The position numbers and the translations under genes are program-made. Shown here piece by piece: positions 45,257 to 53,217 of a stretch of DNA of 64,000 bases. The stretch is taken from contig OZ007515.1 in NCBI GenBank assembly GCA_963931865.1, positions 1,229,318 through 1,293,317 on the forward strand, given 5' to 3'. The DNA comes from Axinella damicornis. Taxonomy: Eukaryota > Porifera > Demospongiae > Axinellida > Axinellidae. The notes under the pieces are model-generated. The model had not been told where the DNA came from. It was given only the letters and a program-made list of their open reading frames with translations, and ran no database searches. Positions within the stretch are counted from its first letter, which is position 1; each line of letters starts with the position of its first letter.

Positions 45257-47123
45257 TCTTGCGCGTAGTTTGTGAACTGTACCAGCTGTGAGTCATTCGC
45301 GGACCCGAGGGTGTACTGTGTTGCTGATGACAGGGGCTTCCATCACCTGTACCCCAGTACAGGGATGGCGTCAGCCTACCCCAACAGACACCTGAAACAC
45401 GTCAGGTTAGTCCTGGGCCTCTCTGCTTGAGCAGCAGTCAAATAGAAGCAGTCTATACGCTTTGGTAGACTGGTTGAGATACTGAGCCAGTCACATCAGA
45501 AGCAAAATACTGTAGCACACTAGCTACGAGAAGATTTCAAGTTCTGTATCTTCCGCAGGTATGCCATGGCTGCTCGCACGGAGCATGTTCCCAGCCCTTC
45601 AGACAACCACATGCAGATGGTGTTTGACCAAAATGGAGACGTGATTCATAAGGAGCACCTGACAATACCTGCCACTTGGAGAGGATTACCCATGCCTGAT
45701 ATCGAGAAAAGATACCTGCAGGCCAGCTGTAGCCTTGGGGACCGCTTGTTCCGCTGCGAGATGAACGGGTACAATAACAGCTTTTATAGTCTTACATTCC
45801 CATCAGAAGTTGTAAATGATGTCTGACCAATCAGAGAGTTGCATTAATCATCCATACAGGAAGTGAAACCCCCATAAATTGGTATTTACAGCTAGACTAG
45901 CTCCCACCTCTTGTTTTTGGTAGTGAGAGAGATTGGACTGCATGGCCACAAGAGAGACCTGATAAATCTCGTACAATGATTTGAATGTTGGTTCGTTTTC
46001 TTCACTGAAGGGAAGACTCTGATGTGCTCTGTTTCAACACACACCTTGGTCCCGAGAGCAAGCTGCAGTCGGTTCCATTCCAGTCCATTACTATCTCAGC
46101 TGTTGTTCCGGTTCCAGGGCTGTTGTTTGTGCACACTCCTCACGGCCTGTGCCTCTTGCATCCCGGCAACTTGCAACCTGTGGCCGTGGGAGGCCTCACG
46201 GGGGTCGGGTCTCCAGACACTGCTGATCTTAATCCCCACATTCAGTTCAAAGGAGATGATCTGATGCTCCAAGTTGTTAAGGTGTATGACGTTGAAGGGC
46301 TGTGTACAGAAGAAGGGGCTGCCACACATCGAAGTGAACTCTGTCAGCCTGAGGGACAAGATGAGAGGGGTGAGTGTGTATCTCCAGCTGGTGGCATGCT
46401 TGAAGGAGTGAGCACACGGGCAGAAACAAGGCCAGAGCAAGGTGGCGTACTCGGAGAGAGACAAAGAACTGGTAGTGAAGACGGAGCAGAGTCCATCACA
46501 GTGGCAGGGAATGCAGAGGGTGGGAAGAGGACAGAGACAGGGGACTATGGTTCCTGCTGTGTGGCATTCAGCATTAACAACAGGCTTCTTGTCCTAGCCG
46601 TCTCTCACAGGTACGTATGCTTGCATATATTGTGTCGTCTGTATATGCACAACCATGATGAAAGTCATCTTGTACTCAACCAGGACGGAAGCTGTGAGGA
46701 TCACACTTGATGTGAAACTTCCTGGGAGAGTGACTGAGTTACATCCGATGGGTAAACTTGGTATGTACAATCATACATGACGGCTTTCTGTCGTGGTTAA
46801 TGTTTAATCAGAAACTCATCCTTCTTTTAGGCTTCTTATTGAGTGTTACTCAGTTCCCCGACCAGTTCCGAGAGGACGTCTACTGGCTCTCAGAGGATGG
46901 CAAGCTCCTGGGCATGCTGCCCTGCCTTGGTGCAGGCCCCAGGAGCTTTGTGTCAGCCACTCTCGGCCCCAGGCCTGCCGGTGTGGCACCCGCCCCCGTT
47001 AGCCCTCGCACCCAAGCAACGGAGGGGAGAGGTTTGGGGGAGGAGGAGGAGAATGGAGGACTGTACATGTTCTTTAGTGACGGACAAGGAGGGATCTGCT
47101 GTGTTAGACCCTCTGTCAACTGA
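36129..47123 (+). CDS. Large TPR-like protein, family not recognised
   Basis: Eighteen exons: 36129-36723, 37082-37565, 37963-38090, 41408-41508, 41650-41696, 41930-42108, 42178-42349, 42517-42708, 42810-42947, 43090-43163, 44052-44251, 44586-44678, 44880-45095, 45269-45405, 45559-45768, 46011-46610, 46684-46760, 46831-47123; 1311 aa, all phases agree. The N-terminal third starts with a Lys-rich patch (KKKVKKRKK) and an acidic stretch. The middle has helical repeats that look like TPRs (WARGQLKLAAGAFGAAIDSL, ALNEVGRMFLHFRDRSSACR, FRKSASVAHPCAFALEAS). The C-terminal half looks beta-rich (LFVHTPHGLCLLHPGNLQPV, GLYMFFSDGQGGI) with an acidic low-complexity insert in exon 46011-46610. No signal peptide or membrane segment. 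I cannot name a family. The 3.3-kb intron 38091-41407 holds a nested gene and mobile elements. It is divergent with HEATR3. Confidence 0.8.
37621..37950. repeat. (CCCT/CCTCC)n microsatellite
   Basis: About 330 bp of CCCT units with occasional CCTCC and CTG interruptions, ending next to the acceptor of the exon at 37963. Frames over 100 codons through it on both strands are artefacts. Confidence 0.97.
38257..38804 (+). mobile_element. Truncated Penelope-like element with GIY-YIG remnant
   Basis: A frame (about 38360-38633) encodes the C-terminal part of the GIY-YIG endonuclease typical of Penelope-like retroelements (VAEHAANTGHTISWDEAKVI, CVLEAWHIQQQ); the reverse transcriptase is missing. 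A 44-bp inverted repeat with one mismatch flanks it (38309-38353 and 38747-38790). Outside that lies a perfect 17-bp direct repeat ATTCAGGTAAGAAAATA (38257-38273, 38788-38804). Between the ORF and the right repeat, CTGAAGA (38710) and GAAA (38736) surround a hairpin, as in the hammerhead ribozymes of such elements. A dead copy in an intron of the TPR gene. Confidence 0.75.
38838..40294 (-). CDS. Nested multi-pass membrane protein, unknown family
   Basis: One long open frame (461 codons from 40223, plus about 24 more up to a splice acceptor TTGTAG near 40295) on the strand opposite to the host TPR gene, inside its intron 38091-41407. The protein has five to seven hydrophobic helices (ALILLSFTTTVILVA, LSIIVYMVWSLLHSLIYA, WILFTAIFGFIYLTLSVA, FVLQWIVYFLMIFVGITNIV, TLTVFISIFGLVSTFLA). 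An extracellular-looking loop has Cys residues and N-x-T/S sequons (NQSNATNDT). A charged 40-residue cytosolic loop separates two helix groups. The first in-frame ATG lies 40 codons into the 40223 frame (at MAATAL), so either translation starts there or an upstream exon, not identified, supplies the start. I recognise no family. Confidence 0.7.
40478..40660 (-). mobile_element. tRNA-derived SINE
   Basis: Read on the minus strand, TGGCCAAGTAGTTA (A-box-like, about 40638-40625) is followed about 20 bp later by GGTTTGAATCC (B box, 40605-40595). A non-tRNA body comes next, and the end is a short repeated ACCTTACCTTCTTACCTTTACC-like tail (about 40500-40478). Order, spacing and tail fit a SINE. The tRNA part could not fold as a functional tRNA. 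Confidence 0.7.
41079..41407. repeat. 14-bp pyrimidine minisatellite
   Basis: About 23 tandem copies of CCGTCCCCTCTCTA / CCGTCCCCTCTCTC. It ends at the CCTCCAG acceptor of the TPR-gene exon at 41408. Confidence 0.97.
42727..42760. repeat. Poly-G run
   Basis: About 30 G in a row, with one flanking A, in the 101-bp intron between exons 42517-42708 and 42810-42947 of the TPR gene. Confidence 0.95.
43009..43070. repeat. 10-bp repeat TAATCTCCAG
   Basis: Tandem AGTAATCTCC/AGTAATTTCT units. The same unit recurs at 43660-43735, on the other side of the foldback array. Confidence 0.85.
43212..43580. repeat. Tandem array of eight 46-bp foldback units
   Basis: Each unit is GGCCTCGTTCCCAGACACGG, then CC(A/T)GGGAACGAGGCTACCCT and AACCCT. 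Every unit can form the hairpin CCTCGTTCCC/GGGAACGAGG. The first and last copies have CCTGGGAAC, the six inner ones CCAGGGAAC. The linker CTACCCTAACCCTGG contains CCCTAACCCT, the telomere-type hexamer. It lies in intron 43164-44051 of the TPR gene. Confidence 0.97.
43660..43735. repeat. 10-bp repeat TAATCTCCAG, second block
   Basis: Tandem CTAGTAATCTCCAGTAAT units, related to 43009-43070. Confidence 0.85.
44310..44515. repeat. G-rich GGGGA/GGGAG microsatellite
   Basis: About 200 bp of AGGGG/GGGAGG units at the start of the TPR-gene intron that begins after 44251. Runs of G could form quadruplexes. Confidence 0.95.
45151..45252. repeat. (AC)n microsatellite
   Basis: About 50 AC units with one AT interruption, shortly before the acceptor of the exon at 45269. 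Confidence 0.97.
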
Positions 47124-48236
47124 ATATCTTTTTGACAGCTGGTTTACAACAGCTGGTTTATTGGAAATTGGACAAAACATATCTGTGTATTATAAGAATG
47201 AATCTAAGAGAACAATCATGCTCCTCCTCCCCTGCGAGTTTTCTTGCATAAGCAAATAATATGATACATGACATTGTGTAGCAAATTAAGATGTACTCTA
47301 TAAAAATACTAAGCGATGTTTGAAGTTAAGGGATCAAACTGGCAGAAAAGATGTTCCATTTTGGAATAGATGACTTGTACATGTAACCAGGACGTATGTT
47401 TTCGTGCCAAAATTGGCACATCTTGCATGGAACCAATTATGACATGCCAATTTGAAATTAAACCGAAATTGGTATTCTATAGGGTGACTGATGTGCATTT
47501 GTGTCAAAAATGGACCACTGAACCATAATATTATTATGCAAAATTGGGATAGACTGGGAAGAGAACTTCGCGATATGTGAATGAGATATGAAGCTGAGGA
47601 TTGTGCCATTGTGTTCAGCATAGGAGGAGCTTTCAAACGATGTCCTTTAAATGATTTTTAATTTCGGTCATATTTTTGCCAAAAATCGCACTCGACCAAA
47701 GGCTATAATCCATGGTTTTTCATGATTTTGGGTCAAAATCCAACCTACAGCAAAATGTTGGAACGCTCCATTCATGCTGATCACAATGGTACAAATCCCA
47801 GCTTCATATCTCCTTCCTATCCCGAGATACCAAGCATGGTATGTACTACGTAGCTCAATCATTTGGCCTAATTCCTACTCTGTACGTATATAATATCAAC
47901 ATGTTGTATCCTTGCATGTGAATGAGATATGTATTGTGCCATTGTGGAATAATGGCTTCACTATGCAGTATACTGGGCAGGGATCTGTCACTACATGCAT
48001 GGTAACCATGGAGACAAATGAGCAGATCGAGTGGATCCCACATCAGAGCTCCTTAACCCAAAGCTGAAAGTCGTGATTGTGTATTGCAGCAGCAATCATG
48101 TATCATCATTGGGACAACAGGCTTGTATACCACTGTTTCTATCGACAGTATGCACTAGAGATGTGATCATGAGAGGATGGGACATGCATACAACAATGAG
48201 GACATAATTTCACGGGACAGACTATATAACAATGGA
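47124..48236. other. Tail-to-tail intergenic region with dispersed repeat
   Basis: 3' flanks of the TPR gene (+) and of uL30m (-). About 47575-47835 is a copy of the 28250 repeat family in reverse orientation (AATCGCACTCGACCAAAGG, CCATGGTTTTTCATGATTTT, CTGATCACAATGGTACAAAT). The rest is AT-rich without a credible gene. Confidence 0.65.
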
Positions 48237-48602
48237 CTATTTACTAGTAACAGTCTTCCTTCTTTGGGGTTTGGGTCTCATTCTTCCGCTAGTTCCACTA
48301 GTTTGCTTCCACTTCTCCTTAAGGAACACCTGTCCATTGTCCAGGAAAAATTCTGTTCCACTGGGCGAGTTCTCCATGTCACTCCTCAGCACAACCGGCT
48401 GCACTTTGACAAGCTCCTTCACGGATCGTAGCATCCCATTCACTGAAGGAACGTTTTTGTGGATCATTGTTTTGTGGAGCTTTGTCAGGCCAAGTGCCTC
48501 CAAGGTCCTTTTCTGCCAGTATGGCCGGCCAATACCACTGCGGATGAGAGTGACAGCATGCAGCTTGGCCACCTCAACAGCAGCTTTCCTGGACGCCATC
48601 AT
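48237..48602 (-). CDS. MRPL30: Mitochondrial ribosomal protein uL30m
   Basis: 121 aa in one exon from ATG at 48602. Contains the L30 ferredoxin-like fold: [64 protein letters not shown]....LGL.K.H....HKN.PSVN is the family signature. A Lys/Arg-rich tail follows. The frame stays open upstream to a splice acceptor at about 48640 (CTGTAG), so a short first exon with a mitochondrial presequence may exist; the obvious upstream ATG (near 48695) does not join in phase. It is divergent with E2F (267 bp between start codons). Part of the mitochondrial large subunit. Confidence 0.9.
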   Translation of the reverse strand: MMASRKAAVEVAKLHAVTLIRSGIGRPYWQKRTLEALGLTKLHKTMIHKNVPSVNGMLRSVKELVKVQPVVLRSDMENSPSGTEFFLDNGQVFLKEKWKQTSGTSGRMRPKPQRRKTVTSK

Positions 48603-48868
48603 CTGCACATGCTGCAGCCAGTGAAGACGTAGACCTACAGAGTACGTGTATTAACGCCGAGTATAATACTGACAAGCTGAAGACTCACTGTCATGCACTG
48701 TGCACGTTTTGGTTCTCCGCGATCCGCGATCCGTTACGTTTCTGGTGTGCTTTAATTAGCACATTTGGTCACATGATTCCTGACCAATCAGCTTGGGCCT
48801 CCGTTGTGGACGAAAATCAAAACGCTTTTGAAGACCTCTTCATAGAAATCGTGCTGTTTACCTTGACT

Positions 48869-50178
48869 ATGTCCGACTCCGAGGCTGGGGATGGGGGGAG
48901 GGCGTCACCCACGCCCGGTGGACGCCACGAGAAGTCCCTGGGTCTGCTCACGTCCAAGTTTGTGGAGCTTCTCCAGGGCGCAGAGGGGGGAGTGCTGGAC
49001 TTGAAGAAGGTGGCTAGTTAGTGCCTGGGAATGAGGCTTTCCTTGTCCTTAATAATTTGAATTGAAATAATTTTATCCACACTGGAAAGGGTCGTACAGA
49101 AGGTAATCCTATATACGTACTCCCCTACAAATAAACAATAATAATTTTATTCACAGAGTAATTGCCCAGCATATGGATACAGCACGTATCAACTTAGTCT
49201 CGTTCCCAGACCCTCGTACGCGCGTCTGGGCACAAGACTAGTACCAACTCTGCTTGCACAAGTGTGTACATGTATGTAAAATCAAGTCCCAACTTCAACC
49301 ACTACCTTTGGCCCAAACATTATTAACGCCATGTCATTGACGTGTGCAGGGGGGAGCCTGGGAACAAGGCTAGCAAGAAGGTACATGCGGTCTTAGATTA
49401 TAAGATTATGTGGTCTTCGTGTATGTTTGGTAGAACTATTGATAGTATCCTTGAGCACTTCCAGGCTGTTTGCAGAGGTAATTTTTCAAGTGATCTGGCA
49501 AACGTCCTACCACACCTTGGTCATAACGATTTTTGGTCTGACAACAGCATCCTTAAAGTAATCTCAGTGAATATGATCAGTGGTTGATAATTGATTGTCC
49601 TCACAAGTAGGCAGTCTTTTAAGACTTTATGTCCGCCCATTAGTGATTGTGGGCGGTCTTTTGGCTACTTTGCTCTAGTTTTGTGCCCAGACCACACCCC
49701 CTCACGTGGGGGTGTGGTCTGGGCACAAGACTAACTTTGCTCGGTCTTTGGCTGGTGTCCGGCAGTTATAATTTCCTCTGCTCTGCACTGTGAGAATAAT
49801 CTATACTTTTCAGCTCAATGCTCCTGTTGACAGGTCAGATTAGCAAATAATAAGGCTAGCGTTGTTCTCAAGCCCGTGCCGTTTTCGGTTGCATGAGGAA
49901 CGGTGCTGCTGTTCTTCATGCAACCAAAAATGGCGTGGACCTGGGAACAAGGCTACAAGAAGGCTGCTCCCACAGAGCCAGTGGTCATTGCCATCATGAT
50001 TTAGTACAGATCGAGCAACACAACAGCGATTGATTGTCCACATCCCGTGTGTCCCTGTAGGCCGCTGATACACTGGACGTGAGGCAGAAGCGTCGTATCT
50101 ATGACATCACCAATGTGCTGGAGGGCATTGGGTTGATTGAAAAGGAGACTAAGAATACCATCAGATGGAAGTGAGTGA

Positions 50179-50209
<31 letters not shown>

Positions 50210-52281
50210 TGCAGAGAGAAGGTTCCTAAAGGTGTCCAACCTCACATATTACCGAAGATGGGACTGCAGGTGGTTATTGGGTGGGTGTCTCCCTCCCGGA
50301 CTCAGGGGTGCGAGCCAGGCAGGCAACTCCAGCGATGTGATGGCCCACCTGGTCGACCTCCGCAGGAAGAAGGAGGAACTCGAGCGACAGGAGAGGGAGC
50401 TGGACGAGCAGTACCGGAGGATGCAGCAGTGCCTCCGGAACATCTCTGAGGACACCAGCAATGATCAATATCCTCCCACACAACCAGTACTTAGCTCTTT
50501 CCAGTCTCTCCGCCAGGCCAGTTACATGCGCCCGCTTAACCTGCCGGGCGGAGAGGGGCTAGCGACTAGACTGAGCTCTTTCATGCAGTTCACTTTATGC
50601 ACAGCATATATTATGCTGCAGTGGCCTCTGAGTGAATTAAAAATTATATTCCCATTCTCTGCTTTTAGCCTCATTCCCAGTCCCTGCTTTTAGCCATCAG
50701 GGGTACTGTTAGGCTATCTACGTACATAGCCTCGTTCCCAGGCCGTGTAGGAGAATCATTTCTCCTACACGGCCTAGGAACGAGGCTATCTACGTACAGT
50801 GAGCTACTGTGACCCTCCCTCCAAGTGTGGTTGTTCATCTTGACCCTTGACACGTCCACCTTAGCATTCATCACACACGAAGACGTATGCCAGCTCTCTA
50901 CATTCAAAGGTATGGGACTATGCATGTACTATGCAGACTACAAGTGATTGAACTGCACTGGTGGTGCAACTATGACCTATGACCTCGGTGTTTCTTGTGG
51001 TTGCTAGGTGACACTGTTCTAGCCATCCAGGCTCCCACTGGCACACAACTAGCAGCTGAACAAGTAAGTCACTGTAACATCAGTTTCCAATTCTCCATCT
51101 TTCTTTCATGAACCTACCTCCCCTCCCTCCCCTCCCTTTCATCTCCCCCTCCTTCGTCTCCCTCTCCCCTTCCTTCCTCTCCTTCCCCTTTACTTCCACA
51201 TCCTCCTCCTCTCCATATCCCCCTCCTTGCTCTCCCTCTCTCCCCCTCCTCTCTCTCCTTTCTCCCTCTATTACTACCCACAACCGCATACCAGGTAAGT
51301 GGCAACTATCGTATGCACCTGAAGAGCAGTGATGGTGGTCCAATCAATGTCCTAGTATTGAACCAAGATGAAGATGTAGCAGCAATGGTACCAATACCCA
51401 ACTACTCTCGGACTAGCAGGCAGCATACTGATACGAGTCAGCAAGATTCAACTGAAGAGATGGCCGATTTAGAGCAGCAAGAAGGTAATATGGACGTAGG
51501 TCAACCCAGAACTGGCGATCATGGTGCTCCCCAAGACAGAGTGAAGAGAACTGATGAGGAGGAGTCACCAATGGACGTCGATCAATCACCCCCTGAGGGC
51601 CCGGACAAGAGGGGTGCAAGTATCTCACAGCGGTCTCTGGCGGCCATTGTGGAGAAGCTGCACAAAGACAACGAGGGGAAGTCAAATGAGCAAGAGGATG
51701 AGCTGGAGAGCGGTAAGGGCAGCTGTGATTCTTGGAGTAACAACAGCAGAAGCCAGCGATGAAAAACTGGGTGGGGCCTGGGAACGATATTGTGTTTTGC
51801 CATATATTTTGCAGCTGGTGTAGCGATGTAGTAAGCTGAAGGGCAGGTCAGAGTGAGGAATGTATGAATGGGATCACTTCTCTCTACATTCTGTCTCTGT
51901 CCTTCTTGCTCCCATAGATGCTGTTGGAAGGACGACTGACCCCGCAGATGAATTCCTCCTCTCTCCAAGTGAGTATACTAGCATCAAAGTTCAACTCACG
52001 TTGTGTCTGGAATCCAGTGTAGTGGTAGACCCTAACACACTATCAATAAGGCCCAGACTTGATTGCTGAATTGTGTGACAGCATACTAAGCTCCCTTCCC
52101 TTATTAACACACACACATGCCCCCTCCCGCACACGGCATGCACATGATCCCAGAACCAATCCCAGTTCTCCAGTTATCGCCCACTCCCGGAGAGAGAGAC
52201 TATTTCTTTCACTTGGATGAGAAAGAAGGAATACCTGACCTCTACGACCTCACAAAGCCACCTGTTTCGGCCACCAATTAA
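48869..52281 (+). CDS. E2F4: E2F transcription factor, E2F4/5 type
   Basis: Exons 48869-49009, 50061-50170, 50306-50520, 50865-50909, 51008-51063, 51295-51712, 51918-51968, 52154-52281; 387 aa, phases agree. DNA-binding winged helix: [17 protein letters not shown] then [21 protein letters not shown]. Leucine-zipper/dimerisation part: [20 protein letters not shown]. Marked box: [44 protein letters not shown]. The C-terminal pocket-protein-binding motif [18 protein letters not shown] matches the DYxxxLxxxEGxxDLFD consensus that binds RB-family proteins. The short N-terminus without a cyclin A-binding region fits E2F4/5, which act mostly as repressors with p107/p130. The frame is open upstream of 48869, but the MSDSEAG start looks right. 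The donor at 50520 is chosen by phase. E2F4 versus E2F5 is not resolvable. Confidence 0.93.
49195..49243. mobile_element. Foldback element
   Basis: TAGTCTCGTTCCCAGACC ... GTCTGGGCACAAGACTA in E2F intron 1. Confidence 0.85.
49676..49734. mobile_element. Foldback element
   Basis: CTAGTTTTGTGCCCAGACC and its complement GGTCTGGGCACAAGACTA around CCCCCTCACGTGGGGG: a near-perfect hairpin. The TGCCC/GGGCA variant of the family. Confidence 0.92.
49853..49956. mobile_element. Foldback element
   Basis: Left CTAGCGTTGTTCTCAAGCCC, right CTGGGAACAAGGCTA. The interior holds a long palindrome (TTTCGGTTGCATGA / TCATGCAACCAAAAA). Confidence 0.85.
50726..50791. mobile_element. Foldback element, perfect hairpin
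   Basis: TAGCCTCGTTCCCAGGCCGT, then GTAGGAGAA, a short loop, and the complementary half ending CCTAGGAACGAGGCTA. E2F intron. Confidence 0.93.
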
Positions 52282-52788
52282 ACCATTCTCTTCCCTTTTC
52301 TGAGGAATTTTTGAAATTCTGTAAAATTTTCTTGCCTGTCTTCAGCTACATAGTGCGTTTTCATAATTCAAATCCACATAGCCATTTTGATCCCTTCTGG
52401 ACATGTCCTCCTTTTTCATTACTATTATACTAGTGAACCTTTTCTGTGCTTTTCCATTTTGCCATCCCGCCTGTGACAACAATCTATCATACTTTTGTGC
52501 TCTCAAGATGTCTATGCAGTAAAAACAATAGCGGACCCTCTAAGACAGGGACACAATAGACCTCTCTACAATGGTCAATGTCCCAACTATATAATATTGG
52601 TGTCCTTTGAGACATTTTGGAACCTCTGATCAATTAAGAAGACTAGTTTCGTGCACGTCTGGGCACGAGACTATACAAGAAGACATGCATACAGGATAAA
52701 ACAGCTGTCCCTCTCTGTTGAGAGAAGTTGTGTATATGTAGATGGCATATCTGCATGCAGGAGTGCATAAGGAGAAGCACCACAGCGA

Positions 52789-52918
52789 GTAGTCTCGGTC
52801 CCAGACCCAACCAACCCCAGCACGGATCGCTTTTAGTATCGCGCGTGGGGAAGGAAGGGTCTGGTAGATATACTGAAAGTGATACACGCGCTGGATAAAC
52901 GGTCTGGGAACGAGACTA
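52789..52918. mobile_element. Foldback element, long variant
   Basis: TAGTCTCGGTCCCAGACCC at left and GGTCTGGGAACGAGACTA at right, with a 90-bp interior containing GCACGGATCGC and CGCGCGTGGGG. Confidence 0.85.
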
Positions 52919-52980
52919 CACAGCGAGCCAACATGACTCTCCCGCAAGGAGACTAGATGCACTCCTGATCTGGTATAATA

Positions 52981-53025
52981 GTAGCCTCGTTCCCAATTAT
53001 ACCGAGCACCTGGGAATGAGGCTAT
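52981..53025. mobile_element. Foldback element (short)
   Basis: TAGCCTCGTTCCCAATTA ... CACCTGGGAATGAGGCTA. Confidence 0.85.
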
Positions 53026-53217
53026 GCTATAATAGTGAACAGGCTATAGTGTAACTGCAAACAGCATCATAATAATTATATTATGCACATTAGCATTATT
53101 AGTAATTTGGTAGACTACACCATATATGGCATCAAAGCAGTATATGTACAACATGTATATGCATGCATGGTAGAAAAGAAAAGCAGCTTGAGTGTATGGT
53201 GGTACACTGATCACTCA

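Larger units (their letters stand above)
52282..53217. other. Tail-to-tail intergenic region
   Basis: 3' flanks of E2F (+) and of the dsRBD gene (-). Holds the foldback elements listed at 52789 and 52981 and a half copy near 52643-52675; otherwise no gene seen. Confidence 0.65.

Noticed and set aside
45559..45826. Gene end at the stop TGA at 45826
   Set aside because: A GTACAA donor at 45769 joins in phase to the exon at 46011, which continues a long open coding frame; the stop is intronic.
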